From: Anthropogastromicrobium aceti
Lineage (GTDB): Bacteria; Bacillota; Clostridia; Lachnospirales; Lachnospiraceae
Strand: one strand, 5' to 3'
Assembly (NCBI RefSeq): GCF_025567095.1
Contig: NZ_JAOQJH010000006.1
Length of the DNA stretch: 64,000 bases
The stretch's first letter is position 1, and each line of letters opens with the position of its first letter. Both the position numbers and the translations under genes were made by a program. The notes beneath the pieces were generated by a model that was not told the DNA's origin, ran no database searches, and saw only the letters and a list, made by a program, of their open reading frames with translations. Of the stretch, positions 7,529 through 16,708 are shown one piece after another.

Positions 7529-8104
7529 ATGCGAATTGCTTATGTGCGTGTCAGTACGGAAGAACAGAATGAAGCGAGGCAACGCGAAGCGTTGAAACAA
7601 TACCGGATAGAAAAATGGTTCTGCGAGAAGCGATCAGCAAAAGATACGAATCGCCCGCAGTTGGAGGCAATGTTGGAGTTTGCCAGAAGCGGAGATACCA
7701 TTTATATTCATGATTTTTCACGGTTGGCAAGGAATACGCAGGATTTGCTACGGCTTGTACAGCGAATGCAGCAGAAAGAAATACAGTTGATAAGCTGCCA
7801 GGAACAAATTGACACGGCAACAGCAACCGGAAAATTGATGCTGACGATGATTGCAGCAATCAATGAATTTGAACGATCAATTCTGCTGGAGCGACAAAAG
7901 GAAGGAATCGCGATTGCAAAAAGAGAGAAGCGGTATCAGGGGAGGAAGCGTATTCAGCAGCCAGATAGCTTTGAACTATTATATGGAAGGTATCGGGATC
8001 ACAAAGTTACAAAATCTGAAATTGCAAGGCAGCTGGAGATTAGTCGCCCGACGGTAGATCGTCTGATTAAAGAGATGGAAACGGGTCATAAAGGAAAATC
8101 CTGA
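7529..8104 (+). CDS. Small serine recombinase (resolvase/invertase family)
   Basis: A 191-residue protein. The ATG at 7529 lies 6 bp after GGAGG (7518-7522), so the extension to 7469 is rejected. The resolvase catalytic domain starts at once with YVRVSTEEQ (nucleophile Ser9) and includes the DFSRLARNTQDL helix. A helical linker and a C-terminal helix-turn-helix follow (VTKSEIARQLEISRPTVDRLI). The size matches Tn3-type resolvases and Hin-type invertases rather than large serine integrases. Two inverted repeats immediately upstream are plausible binding sites. The likely role is resolution or inversion within the mobile element. Confidence 0.9.
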   Translation: MRIAYVRVSTEEQNEARQREALKQYRIEKWFCEKRSAKDTNRPQLEAMLEFARSGDTIYIHDFSRLARNTQDLLRLVQRMQQKEIQLISCQEQIDTATATGKLMLTMIAAINEFERSILLERQKEGIAIAKREKRYQGRKRIQQPDSFELLYGRYRDHKVTKSEIARQLEISRPTVDRLIKEMETGHKGKS

Positions 8105-8155
8105 AAGGATGTTGCTTTACGGCCCGTAGGCAAAAGGGTAGCTGCAAGGCAGCGT

Positions 8156-8180
8156 AGGGGAATTGCAGATTCCCCTGTTT
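8156..8180 (+). terminator. Possible terminator after the recombinase
   Basis: AGGGGAAT, loop TGCAG, ATTCCCCT, then GTTT: an 8-bp stem with a weak T tract. Confidence 0.5.
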
Positions 8181-8252
8181 AGTGCTGAAAACAGTAAACA
8201 GAGGCTTGAAAAAAGAATGAAAGTTTGCTATGATGATGTTAACACGTTAATT

Positions 8253-9398
8253 TGCGAAAGCAAAACGAATTTTCAAAAAGGAACGGTGAAATCATGGCAA
8301 GACTTACTCATTCAGATCGGATTAAAATGGAAGCATTGTTAAATGCAGGACATAGTGTGAAAGAAATCGCAAACCAGTTGCATGTACATCAAGCAACGAT
8401 ATATCGTGAGTATAATCGTGGTAAATATATGCACCGTAACTCTGATTATACAGAAGAGGAACGTTATAGTAGTGATTTGGGCCAGCAGGCACATGATTGG
8501 TATATAACCGGAAAAGGTCGTCCATTAAAAATAAAAAATGATATTAAGTATATTGAAAAGCTAGAGAAGAAAATACTGGATGAAAAATATAGCCCAGAAG
8601 CCGCATTAAATGCGTTACAGCAAGAGGGAGAACAAATGTGTATTAGTGTGCGAACTCTGTATCGCTATATTGATGATGGAATTTTTTTGAAATTGACGAA
8701 TGCACATCTTCCAGTAAAAGGAAAAGCTAAAAAGAAGGAAAAACAGAAACCTGTTCAGAAACGGGCGAGCGCAGGTGTAAGTATTGAGAAAAGGCCAGAA
8801 GAAATTATGACGCGAGAAGAATTCGGTCACTGGGAAATGGACACTGTTAAAGGAAAGCGCGGTGTCACAAAGTCCTGCTTACTCGTTTTATCAGAACGTA
8901 AAACGAGAAATGAAATTGTAATCAAGATGCCAGATCAGGGAGCAGCTTCTGTAGTCGCGTCTTTGGATATGTTGGAAGAAAAGTGGGGAAAATTATTTTC
9001 GACTGTGTTTAAGTCGATTACAGTCGATAATGGTGTTGAGTTTTCTGATACTGTTGGATTGGAGCGTTCTTGTCTGCGTGCTGAAAAAAGAACAGCACTT
9101 TATTACTGCCACGCGTATTCCAGCTGGGAGCGTGGAACAAATGAAAACATTAACAAGCTGATCAGACGACATATTCCGAAGGGCGTTGATTTTGATGATC
9201 GAACGGCTGATGATATTGTGTACATTGAAAACTGGATCAATAATTATCCTCGAAGACTCTTTAAATTCAAAACATCGAAGGAACTGTTTGAGGCAGAGCT
9301 TGCAAATTTAGCTTAGTGACACAACAGAAAATTTTAAATACATTCTAAGAGTAATTTACATGTTACACTTAGAAAATTTTTTTGAAAAATCTTTCGCA
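8253..9398 (+). mobile_element. IS30-type insertion (limits tentative)
   Basis: TGCGAAAG at 8253-8260 and its complement CTTTCGCA at 9391-9398 flank the transposase gene, and both are followed inward by AT-rich sequence containing TTTTC. The match is short, so these limits are only a proposal. To the left lies the conjugative element and to the right the SCIFF locus. Confidence 0.35.
8294..9316 (+). CDS. IS30-family transposase
   Basis: A 340-residue protein starting MARLTHSDR at the ATG preceded by AAAGGAAC; an in-frame start at 8252 is less well placed. An N-terminal helix-turn-helix (VKEIANQLHVHQATIYREY) is followed by an rve-type DDE domain: first Asp in HWEMDTVKG, second in ITVDNGVEF, Glu in WERGTNENINKLIRR. 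IS30 enzymes move their element by cut-and-paste through circles. The length is complete for the family and no frameshift is seen, so it may be active. Confidence 0.9.
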   Translation: MARLTHSDRIKMEALLNAGHSVKEIANQLHVHQATIYREYNRGKYMHRNSDYTEEERYSSDLGQQAHDWYITGKGRPLKIKNDIKYIEKLEKKILDEKYSPEAALNALQQEGEQMCISVRTLYRYIDDGIFLKLTNAHLPVKGKAKKKEKQKPVQKRASAGVSIEKRPEEIMTREEFGHWEMDTVKGKRGVTKSCLLVLSERKTRNEIVIKMPDQGAASVVASLDMLEEKWGKLFSTVFKSITVDNGVEFSDTVGLERSCLRAEKRTALYYCHAYSSWERGTNENINKLIRRHIPKGVDFDDRTADDIVYIENWINNYPRRLFKFKTSKELFEAELANLA

Positions 9399-9443
9399 TT
9401 ACTATTGACAACACCCAGAATAAGGAAGAAGAATAGTTTTTAC

Positions 9444-9472
9444 TTGCAGTTTCTCCACATTTATGTTATACT
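9444..9472 (+). promoter_or_regulatory. Promoter of the SCIFF locus
   Basis: TTGCAG at 9444-9449, a 17-bp spacer and TATACT at 9467-9472, 42 bp before the SCIFF start codon. Confidence 0.65.
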
Positions 9473-9514
9473 TCACTGTGAATTATCAGATATTCGAGAT
9501 AGGAGGATGAAGAT

Positions 9515-9658
9515 ATGAAGGAAACTAAGACCTTAACAAGCAAGACTTTGCAGAACACCATGGCAAAGGGTGGCTGTGGCGAGTGCCAGACTTCTTGCCA
9601 GTCCGCATGTAAGACTTCCTGTACAGTAGGAAATCAGAGCTGCGAAAACAACAAGTAA
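9515..9658 (+). CDS. scfA: SCIFF precursor peptide (six cysteines in forty-five residues)
   Basis: A 47-residue ORF starting at an ATG 8 bp after AGGAGG (9501-9506). The N-terminal half is a polar leader (KTLTSKTLQNTM), and the C-terminal half carries six cysteines at positions 21, 24, 28, 32, 36 and 43. This is the signature of the SCIFF family, a ribosomally made peptide found almost universally in Clostridia. Its maturase installs thioether bridges from cysteine. The maturase gene follows directly, and secDF lies next, as in many clostridial genomes. The biological function of SCIFF remains unsettled. Confidence 0.95.
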   Translation: MKETKTLTSKTLQNTMAKGGCGECQTSCQSACKTSCTVGNQSCENNK

Positions 9659-9678
9659 TTTTTCTGGACTTGGTTGAT

Positions 9679-9710
9679 GGAAAGCCGGGGAGGAAACTCC
9701 TCGGTTTTCC
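9679..9710 (+). terminator. Stem-loop between SCIFF and maturase genes
   Basis: A 14-bp stem (two G-U pairs) with a GAAA tetraloop, and no strong T tract after it. It probably acts as a partial terminator or mRNA stabiliser, giving more precursor peptide than maturase. Confidence 0.6.
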
Positions 9711-9761
9711 ATTGTATGCATTTTTATGAAGAAGGATAAAGATAAGAAAGGTTGAATAGTA

Positions 9762-11171
9762 GTGATACATCAATATAAGAGCCATGGCTACAACATTGTT
9801 ATGGACGTAAACTCCAGCGCTGTACATGTAGTAGATGACGTGGTATATGATATGATTCCTGTATATGAGAAGCAGGAAGATAAGGAAGCCATTTTTGCTT
9901 CTCTTGACAGTTACCCAAGAGAAGAGCTTGAGGCGGCCTACGAAGAGATCACCCGTTTAAAGAATGAGGGAATGCTGTATACAGAAGATATTTATCAGAA
10001 GTATATGACAGACTTCAAAAAGAGAAAAACGGTAGTGAAGGCACTTTGCCTGCATATTGCCCATGATTGTAATCTTGCCTGCAAGTATTGTTTTGCTGAG
10101 GAAGGTGAGTATCACGGACGTCGTGCACTTATGAGCCTTGAGGTCGGCAAGAAGGCACTCGACTTTTTAGTTGCAAACTCTGGAAACCGCAGAAATCTTG
10201 AGGTCGATTTCTTTGGTGGTGAGCCTCTTATGAACTGGGATGTCGTAAAAGAGCTTGTAAAATATGGAAGATCTCTTGAAAAAGAGCATAATAAGCTGTT
10301 TCGTTTTACACTGACCACAAACGGTGTGCTTTTAAACGATGAAGTAATGGAATTTTGTAATAAAGAGATGAGCAATGTAGTGCTTAGTCTTGATGGAAGA
10401 AAAGAAGTAAATGATAAAATGCGTCCTTTTAGAAACGGAAAGGGAAGCTATGATTTAATCGTTCCAAAATTTCAGAAGTTTGCAGAAAGCCGCAATCAGA
10501 CAAATTATTATGTCAGAGGAACATTTACAAGAAATAATCTTGATTTTTCAAAGGATGTGCTTCATTATGCTGATCTTGGTTTTAAGCAGATGTCTATGGA
10601 GCCGGTTGTTGCATCACCAGAGGATGATTATGCAATCCGCGAAGAAGATCTGCCGCGTATCCTTGAAGAATATGATAAGCTTGCTAATGCTTATTTGGAA
10701 TATCGTAAAGCTGGAAAGGGATTTAATTTCTTCCACTTTAATATTGATTTGACACAGAGTCCATGCGTGGCAAAGCGTTTGTCAGGCTGTGGTTCTGGAA
10801 CAGAATATCTGGCTGTCACCCCGTGGGGTGATTTCTATCCGTGCCATCAGTTTGTTGGACAGGAAGAGTTTTTACTTGGAAATGTTTATGATGGTATTGT
10901 AAAGCAGGATATATGCGATGAATTTAAACAGTGCAATGTATATGCAAAGCCAGCCTGTCAGAATTGCTTCGCGAAGTATTATTGCAGCGGCGGCTGTAAT
11001 GCAAATGCATACAACTTCACAGGTTCTATCACAGGTTCCTATGATGTTGGATGTAAGATGCAGCAGAAGCGTATCGAGTGTGCCATCATGATTAAGGCAG
11101 CGCTTGCTGACATGGAAGAAGAGACAGGGGCATCTGCTGATGTTGCCGGTGAAATCTCCCACGTGTGTTAA
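9762..11171 (+). CDS. scfB: Radical SAM SCIFF peptide maturase
   Basis: A 469-residue protein starting at GTG, 10 bp after AAGAAAGG. The N-terminus MIHQYKSHGYNIVMDV matches the family start and belongs to a peptide-recognition region. The radical SAM cluster motif CNLACKYC places its cysteines at 103, 107 and 110. GGEPL follows in the SAM-binding strand. A cysteine-rich C-terminal SPASM domain (CQNCFAKYYCSGGC and neighbours) holds auxiliary Fe-S clusters. The enzyme makes thioether cross-links in the SCIFF peptide encoded 103 bp upstream. Confidence 0.95.
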   Translation: MIHQYKSHGYNIVMDVNSSAVHVVDDVVYDMIPVYEKQEDKEAIFASLDSYPREELEAAYEEITRLKNEGMLYTEDIYQKYMTDFKKRKTVVKALCLHIAHDCNLACKYCFAEEGEYHGRRALMSLEVGKKALDFLVANSGNRRNLEVDFFGGEPLMNWDVVKELVKYGRSLEKEHNKLFRFTLTTNGVLLNDEVMEFCNKEMSNVVLSLDGRKEVNDKMRPFRNGKGSYDLIVPKFQKFAESRNQTNYYVRGTFTRNNLDFSKDVLHYADLGFKQMSMEPVVASPEDDYAIREEDLPRILEEYDKLANAYLEYRKAGKGFNFFHFNIDLTQSPCVAKRLSGCGSGTEYLAVTPWGDFYPCHQFVGQEEFLLGNVYDGIVKQDICDEFKQCNVYAKPACQNCFAKYYCSGGCNANAYNFTGSITGSYDVGCKMQQKRIECAIMIKAALADMEEETGASADVAGEISHVC

Positions 11172-11252
11172 CATGAATTAGTACGGATCTTAGATCTGTA
11201 TGAAAAAGGAGACTATCTTAGACAGCCTCCGAATAGAGAAGGAGATAGAAAG

Positions 11253-13424
11253 ATGAGCAAGAAAAAAGGGATTATCCGTCTGGTTGTGCTTTTGGCAGTC
11301 ATCGCATTTGTCGTATACACAGCCGTCAGCGGCCTTGGAAGTGATCGTTCAGGAAGTTTAAACGACATCAGCCTTGGTCTTGACCTTAGAGGCGGTGTCA
11401 GCATCACCTATGAGGCAGTAGGCGATGTAAACAGCCAGGATATGTCCGACACGAAGGCAAAGCTTGAAAAACGTGTGCAGGATTATTCAACTGAAGCACA
11501 GGTTTATTTTGAGGGATCTGACCGTATTACGGTAGACATTCCAGGTGCAACAGATGCAAATGCAGTTTTGCAGGAGCTTGGAAAACCAGGTACCTTGATT
11601 TTCTGTACGGATTCAAGTGATCCAGAGGGAACCAAGGTCATGGACGGAAATCAGATCAAGGACGCACAGGCCGGTGCAAGAAGCAATGCAACAACAAATG
11701 CAAGAGAGTATGTTGTAAATCTGACGCTGACATCTGATGGTGTCGAGGCATTCTCAAAGGCAACAGAGGAGTTAGCACCTACAAAGGGCAGAATTTACAT
11801 TATGTATAACGGCGAAGTGTTAAGTGCCCCGACTGTAAATGAGCATATTGCGTCTGATACATGCTCCATTACTGGTATGGGTGATCTTGAGGCAGCACAG
11901 ACACTTGCTTCCAATATTCGTATCGGAGCACTGCCTGTTCAATTGCAGGAGATGCGTTCTCAGGTAGTTGGTGCAAAATTAGGACAGGATGCAGTTCGTA
12001 CAAGCCTTATGGCAGGTGTGATCGGTCTGATCTTAGTATTTGCTTTCATGATTATCTACTATCGTATTCCAGGTTTGGCAGCATCTATCGCGCTTGTTAT
12101 GTATACTGCGTTTGTAATTGTTCTGTTAAGTGCGTTTAACGAGGAAATTACACTGACACTTCCAGGTATTGCCGGTATTATTCTTGGTATTGGTATGGCT
12201 GTAGATGCAAACTGTATTATTTTCGCACGTATCCGTGAGGAGATCGGAGCTGGAAAGAGTGTTCGTACAGCAATTGATGCAGGATTTGCTAAGGCATTTT
12301 CCGCAATCATCGATGGAAATGTTACTACATTAATCGCAGCAGGTGTTTTATATTTTATCGGTTCTGGTACGGTAAAGGGCTTTGCTCAGACATTGGCTCT
12401 TGGTATCGTTGTATCCATGTTTACAGCACTTGTAATTACAAAGAATATCTTGAAGAGCTTCTATGCAGTTGGTCTGCAGGATGAAAAGCTGTATGGAAAG
12501 ACTGTTTACACAAAAACATTTAACTTTATTGGAAAAAGAAAGCTGTTCTACAGCGCATCAGGTATTGTTATTGCAATCGGCATTGTTGCGATGGTAGTCA
12601 GTGGTGTAAAGGGTCATATCTTCAATTACAGCCTTGACTTTATCGGCGGTGCTTCCACTAGCGTAACCTTTAATGAGAATTACAGTGTTGAGAAGCTCGA
12701 AAGTGATGTACAGCCAGTTGTAAGCGAGGTAACAGGTGACAATGATATCCAGATGACACCTGTAACAGGAAGCAACGAGGTTATTATTAAGACAAGAACA
12801 CTTACTGTAGATGAAAGAGATGCACTTTACAGTAAGCTGTCAGAGACCTTTGGAGTAGATGAGAGTACCATTCAGACTGAAAATATCAGTGCTGCAGTCA
12901 GCGGTGAGATGAAGCGTTCTGCAATTTTGTCTGTCATTATTGCAGCAATCTTTATGTTAATTTACGTATGGATTCGTTTCAAGGAGTTTAGCTTTGGTGT
13001 AAGCTCTGTTCTTCCGCTTCTTCACGATGTCTTTGTTTTACTGGCATTTTATGCAGTGCTTCGCTGGACTGTAGGAAATACGTTTATTGCTTGTATGCTG
13101 ACTCTCGTTGGATATTCTATCAATGCGACAATCGTTGTATTTGACCGTATCCGTGAGAATTTGCACACTAACAAGAATTTGGCAGAAGTTGTCAATGTTT
13201 CTGTTACACAGACACTGTCACGAAGCATCAATACCTCTTTGACAACTCTTATCATGGTAGTAGTTCTTTATATTCTTGGTGTAACATCCATCAAGGAGTT
13301 TGCACTGCCACTTATCGTAGGTGTTATCTGCGGATGCTATTCTTCTGTATGCATCGCAGGCTGCCTGTGGTATGATTTAAAGAACGCTCTTGACAAACGT
13401 AAGGCAAAGAAGACTTCTAAATAA
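11253..13424 (+). CDS. secDF: Fused protein translocase subunit SecDF
   Basis: A 723-residue fusion. The SecD half carries LDLRGGV near residue 46 and a large extracytoplasmic P1 region, then about six membrane helices from residue 250. The SecF half begins near residue 425 with the matching DFIGGAS motif and six further helices. SecDF uses the proton gradient to pull secreted proteins across the membrane after SecA-driven translocation. AGAAGGAG lies just upstream of the ATG. It is followed by tgt and yajC, a common Sec/queuosine gene cluster. The C-terminus is Lys-rich. Confidence 0.95.
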   Translation: MSKKKGIIRLVVLLAVIAFVVYTAVSGLGSDRSGSLNDISLGLDLRGGVSITYEAVGDVNSQDMSDTKAKLEKRVQDYSTEAQVYFEGSDRITVDIPGATDANAVLQELGKPGTLIFCTDSSDPEGTKVMDGNQIKDAQAGARSNATTNAREYVVNLTLTSDGVEAFSKATEELAPTKGRIYIMYNGEVLSAPTVNEHIASDTCSITGMGDLEAAQTLASNIRIGALPVQLQEMRSQVVGAKLGQDAVRTSLMAGVIGLILVFAFMIIYYRIPGLAASIALVMYTAFVIVLLSAFNEEITLTLPGIAGIILGIGMAVDANCIIFARIREEIGAGKSVRTAIDAGFAKAFSAIIDGNVTTLIAAGVLYFIGSGTVKGFAQTLALGIVVSMFTALVITKNILKSFYAVGLQDEKLYGKTVYTKTFNFIGKRKLFYSASGIVIAIGIVAMVVSGVKGHIFNYSLDFIGGASTSVTFNENYSVEKLESDVQPVVSEVTGDNDIQMTPVTGSNEVIIKTRTLTVDERDALYSKLSETFGVDESTIQTENISAAVSGEMKRSAILSVIIAAIFMLIYVWIRFKEFSFGVSSVLPLLHDVFVLLAFYAVLRWTVGNTFIACMLTLVGYSINATIVVFDRIRENLHTNKNLAEVVNVSVTQTLSRSINTSLTTLIMVVVLYILGVTSIKEFALPLIVGVICGCYSSVCIAGCLWYDLKNALDKRKAKKTSK

Positions 13425-13435
13425 GGTAAGTAATA

Positions 13436-14575
13436 ATGGAATATGAAATTTTAAAAACAGAGGGACGGGCAAAAAGAGCCCGTGTCTCTACCGTTCATGG
13501 AGAAATTCAGACACCTGTATTTATGAATGTTGGTACAGTTGCCGCAATTAAAGGTGCTGTATCAACAATGGATTTAAAGGAAATCCATACACAGGTAGAG
13601 CTGTCCAATACGTATCATCTTCATGTAAGAACGGGAGATAAGCTGATCAAGCAGTTTGGCGGTCTGCATAAATTTATGAATTGGGACCGCCCGATTCTAA
13701 CAGATTCCGGCGGTTTTCAGGTATTTTCTCTTGCCGGAATGAGAAAGATTAAGGAAGAAGGAGTTTACTTCCAGTCTCATATCGATGGCCATCGTATTTT
13801 TATGGGGCCAGAGGAGAGTATGCAGATTCAGTCTAATCTTGGTTCTACTATTGCAATGGCATTTGATGAGTGTCCGTCTTCTGTGGCAGACCGCAGCTAT
13901 ATCAAAAACAGCGTAGAGCGTACCACAAGATGGCTTGCACGCTGTAAGACAGAGATGGCACGTTTAAATTCACTTGAGGATACAATAAATCCGCATCAGC
14001 TGTTGTTTGGAATTAACCAAGGCGGTGTTTATGAGGATATCCGTATTGAGCATGCAAAACGCATAAGCGAGATGGATCTTGATGGTTATGCAGTCGGCGG
14101 ACTTGCAGTTGGAGAAAGCCATGAGGAAATGTATCGCATTTTAGATGCAGTGGTACCATATTTGCCAAAGAATAAGCCAACTTATTTAATGGGTGTTGGA
14201 ACTCCGGCAAATATACTTGAGGGTGTTGACCGCGGAATTGATTTCTTCGACTGTGTATATCCAAGCAGAAACGGCCGTCATGGTCATGTTTATACAAAGC
14301 ATGGCAAGCTTAATCTGTTTAATGCCCGCTATGAGCTTGATTCAAGACCAATCGAGGAAGGCTGTCAGTGTCCGGCATGCCGTGCTTATAGCAGAGCGTA
14401 TATTCGTCATCTGCTAAAAGCAAAGGAAATGCTTGGCATGCGTCTGTGCGTTCTTCACAATCTGTATTTTTATAATAATTTAATGACTGAAATTCGTGAA
14501 AGCATTGACAACGGATGCTTTGCGGAGTATAAAAAGAATATGCTCGAATCTATGGCTGCCGGTCCACAGGACTAA
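13436..14575 (+). CDS. tgt: Queuine/preQ1 tRNA-guanine transglycosylase
   Basis: A 379-residue TIM-barrel enzyme that swaps guanine-34 of GUN-anticodon tRNAs for a queuosine precursor. Visible motifs are DSGGFQVFSL (substrate pocket), GGLAVGE and FDCVYPSRNGRHG (nucleophilic Asp region), then the zinc site CQCPACRAYSRAYIRHL. Length and start (ATG 11 bp after the secDF stop, with GGTAAG upstream) are normal. It is probably cotranscribed with secDF and yajC. Confidence 0.95.
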   Translation: MEYEILKTEGRAKRARVSTVHGEIQTPVFMNVGTVAAIKGAVSTMDLKEIHTQVELSNTYHLHVRTGDKLIKQFGGLHKFMNWDRPILTDSGGFQVFSLAGMRKIKEEGVYFQSHIDGHRIFMGPEESMQIQSNLGSTIAMAFDECPSSVADRSYIKNSVERTTRWLARCKTEMARLNSLEDTINPHQLLFGINQGGVYEDIRIEHAKRISEMDLDGYAVGGLAVGESHEEMYRILDAVVPYLPKNKPTYLMGVGTPANILEGVDRGIDFFDCVYPSRNGRHGHVYTKHGKLNLFNARYELDSRPIEEGCQCPACRAYSRAYIRHLLKAKEMLGMRLCVLHNLYFYNNLMTEIRESIDNGCFAEYKKNMLESMAAGPQD

Positions 14576-14663
14576 GTCATATTCACCTCGGGGCATTGCC
14601 TTAGAATTTTAGATTCGAATACGAAATTACAAGCTGCATATGCAGCGGAAATGAGAGGAAACT

Positions 14664-15044
14664 ATGAAGAAGAAGTTAGCAGCTGCAGCGGCAGTTATGA
14701 CCGCACTGTTTTCTATGACAGGATGTGCGACAACAGCAGACGGTGCCGCAACTGGCGCAAATGGAGCAACCAGCCTGATTATGATCGTTGGCTATATGGT
14801 AATCATCATCGGTGTTATGTATTTTGTTGCAATTCGTCCTCAGAAGAAGGAGCAGAAGAAGCAGTCTCAGATGTTATCTGCACTTGAAGTTGGTGATATC
14901 GTTTTGACAACTTCCGGTTTTTACGGAACTGTTATCGACATTACAGATGATACAGTAATCGTAGAGTTTGGAAACAATAAAAACTGCCGTATCCCGATGC
15001 AGAAGAGTGCAATCGTAGAGGCTGAAAAGCCAGACGCTGAATAA
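14664..15044 (+). CDS. yajC: Preprotein translocase subunit YajC
   Basis: A 126-residue protein with an ATG after GAGAGGAAACT. It has an N-terminal hydrophobic segment ending in a lipobox-like MTGC and a second membrane helix (LIMIVGYMVIIIGVMYFV). The family signature RPQKKEQKK follows, then a small beta domain with LEVGDIVLTTSGFYGTV. YajC associates with SecDF at the translocon. The N-terminal lipobox-like extension is longer than in typical YajC and may be a lipoprotein signal; this is inferred. Confidence 0.92.
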   Translation: MKKKLAAAAAVMTALFSMTGCATTADGAATGANGATSLIMIVGYMVIIIGVMYFVAIRPQKKEQKKQSQMLSALEVGDIVLTTSGFYGTVIDITDDTVIVEFGNNKNCRIPMQKSAIVEAEKPDAE

Positions 15045-15056
15045 TCAAGATATAAT

Positions 15057-15102
15057 AAAAGAGCTACTGACATACTAGAATGTATGCCGGTAGCTCTTTT
15101 TT
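15057..15102. terminator. Bidirectional terminator between yajC and the DUF1836 gene
   Basis: AAAAGAGCTACTGACATAC pairs imperfectly with GTATGCCGGTAGCTCTTTTTT across the loop TAGAAT. A T tract lies on the plus side and an A tract serves the minus strand. Confidence 0.85.
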
Positions 15103-15751
15103 ATTTGCGCTTTCGTTCTTCACGTTTTTCTTTTTCAGCAGCTTTTGCTCGTTCATCAGAGGCATCCTGACGTCTTTTTAATTCATCAATGACACCTGTT
15201 ACAACCTGTTTTTTCATGTATATATCATAAATCGTCATGCACAGAAACGTAAATAGCTGCAGGTAAGAATCTTTCTCATCATCATCGCAGGAAAAAGTTT
15301 CCTTTGAAGTCTCAAATTTATGTCTAAGATCGTCTGCAAGCGGTTTGATGCCATTATCTGCGTATGAAAAAATCTTGCTGTAAACCTCTTCAAAATTTGG
15401 GGAACTGTTTTCGTCCCAGAAATGCTCTGTCAATGGCTTTAACATAGTTTCAATATCACTGATTGACAGAAAACTTTTCATATAGTAAATAAGAATCAAC
15501 TGTAGGATATGGTTTTCTGTGTATTTTTTTCTGACCGGAGAAGGAAGCAGGTTGTTTTTGGCGTAATTATTGATCATAGTTTTTGTTAAAACCTTATCCT
15601 CATCATAGCGCCTTGTAGCACCAAGGTGTGTATCCATAAAGGTTGTCACCTGATCCATGTAAAGGTCAATGTTCGGAATCTGATCAGCGTGTATATAGTC
15701 AAAAGAGCTGATTTTATCAAGCAGCTGTGAAAAAAGCTCATCGTTAGTCAT
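15101..15751 (-). CDS. DUF1836 domain protein
   Basis: A 216-residue protein transcribed leftward, with AGGAGG 7-8 bp before its ATG. The central region (LTKTMINNYAKNNLLPSP, then YTENHILQLILIYYMKSFLSI) matches the DUF1836 family common in Firmicutes, which resembles MerR-like winged helices. The C-terminus is a highly charged helical tail (Lys/Arg/Glu). A DNA-binding regulatory role is plausible but unproven. It is divergent from the PspA gene and shares a 246-bp upstream region with it. Confidence 0.8.
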   Translation of the reverse strand: MTNDELFSQLLDKISSFDYIHADQIPNIDLYMDQVTTFMDTHLGATRRYDEDKVLTKTMINNYAKNNLLPSPVRKKYTENHILQLILIYYMKSFLSISDIETMLKPLTEHFWDENSSPNFEEVYSKIFSYADNGIKPLADDLRHKFETSKETFSCDDDEKDSYLQLFTFLCMTIYDIYMKKQVVTGVIDELKRRQDASDERAKAAEKEKREERKRK

Positions 15752-15920
15752 TTAAAGCCTCCTAAATATTGTGTAGCAATGTTGACGTTCACGGGACGCC
15801 CATTCACAAAACCGCACGTTCCGTGCGTCGTTGCAAAACGTCTAACTGGATGCGTGAACTGTAATAACTACATTATATCGTTTTCAAAACCAGATAGCAA
15901 GAGAAATTTTCAAAATCCTA

Positions 15921-15966
15921 GTGACAAACACATAAAGATACGATATAATAAAGTTAACAGGTTAAC
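15921..15966 (+). promoter_or_regulatory. pspA promoter with GTTAAC operator-like repeat
   Basis: GTGACA at 15921-15926, a 17-bp spacer and TATAAT at 15944-15949. GTTAAC-AG-GTTAAC at 15953-15966 covers the expected transcription start. The doubled palindrome is placed where a repressor would block initiation. The rest of the 15752-15997 intergenic region shows no gene. Confidence 0.6.
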
Positions 15967-15997
15967 AAACATAGGTTTTTTTAAGGAGGAAATGACT

Positions 15998-16681
15998 ATG
16001 GGAGTAATTCAGAGATTTAAAGATATTATGTCAGCTAACATCAATGCTATGCTTGATAAGGCTGAGAATCCGGAAAAAATGATTGATCAGTACATGAGAA
16101 ACCTTGAGGACGATTTAGGCAAGGTAAAGGCAGAAACAGCGTCAGTAATGGCTGAAGAAGCACGTGCAAAGAGAGCTTATGACGAGGCACTTGCAGAAGT
16201 TGAAAAGTATCAGAAATATGCAGAAAAGGCTGTTGCAGCAGGAAACGACAATGATGCAAGAGTATTTTTACAGTCAAAGAAGACAGCACAGTCTAAGCTT
16301 GAGGGCTTAAAGCTCACATATGACACGGCAGCAGCAAACGCACAGAAGATGCGTCAGATGCATGATAAGCTTGTAAATGATATTTCAGATTTAAGAGCAC
16401 GCAAGGAAACGATCAAGGCGAAGGTAGCTGTTGCAAAGGCTCAGGAGCGTGTAAATCAGGTTGGATCATCATTAAGGGGTGTATCAAACAATATGTCAGC
16501 ATTTGATCGTATGGAGGAAAAGGCAAATAAGATGCTTGATACTGCAAATGCTATGGCACAGTTAAATGCGTCTGCAGATACAAATGTAGATGATCTGGCA
16601 CGTAAGTATGATCTTGATGATGTGGCAGGTACATCTGATATTGATGATGAATTAGCGGCACTGAAGGCAAAACTTAACTAA
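15998..16681 (+). CDS. pspA: PspA/IM30 (Vipp1) family membrane-stress protein
   Basis: A 227-residue protein. Of two ATGs the one at 15998 sits 7 bp after AAGGAGGA, while 15992 touches it; the upstream frame from 15779 is rejected. It begins GVIQRFKDIMSANINAMLDKAENPEKMIDQY, the amphipathic helix and first coil of PspA, and stays coiled-coil to about residue 190 before an acidic end. PspA/IM30 proteins polymerise on membranes and protect them under stress. The next gene is an SPFH-domain protein, a frequent companion. Confidence 0.92.
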   Translation: MGVIQRFKDIMSANINAMLDKAENPEKMIDQYMRNLEDDLGKVKAETASVMAEEARAKRAYDEALAEVEKYQKYAEKAVAAGNDNDARVFLQSKKTAQSKLEGLKLTYDTAAANAQKMRQMHDKLVNDISDLRARKETIKAKVAVAKAQERVNQVGSSLRGVSNNMSAFDRMEEKANKMLDTANAMAQLNASADTNVDDLARKYDLDDVAGTSDIDDELAALKAKLN

Positions 16682-16708
16682 CTACAAAAATAAGGAAGGT
16701 TGACGAGT

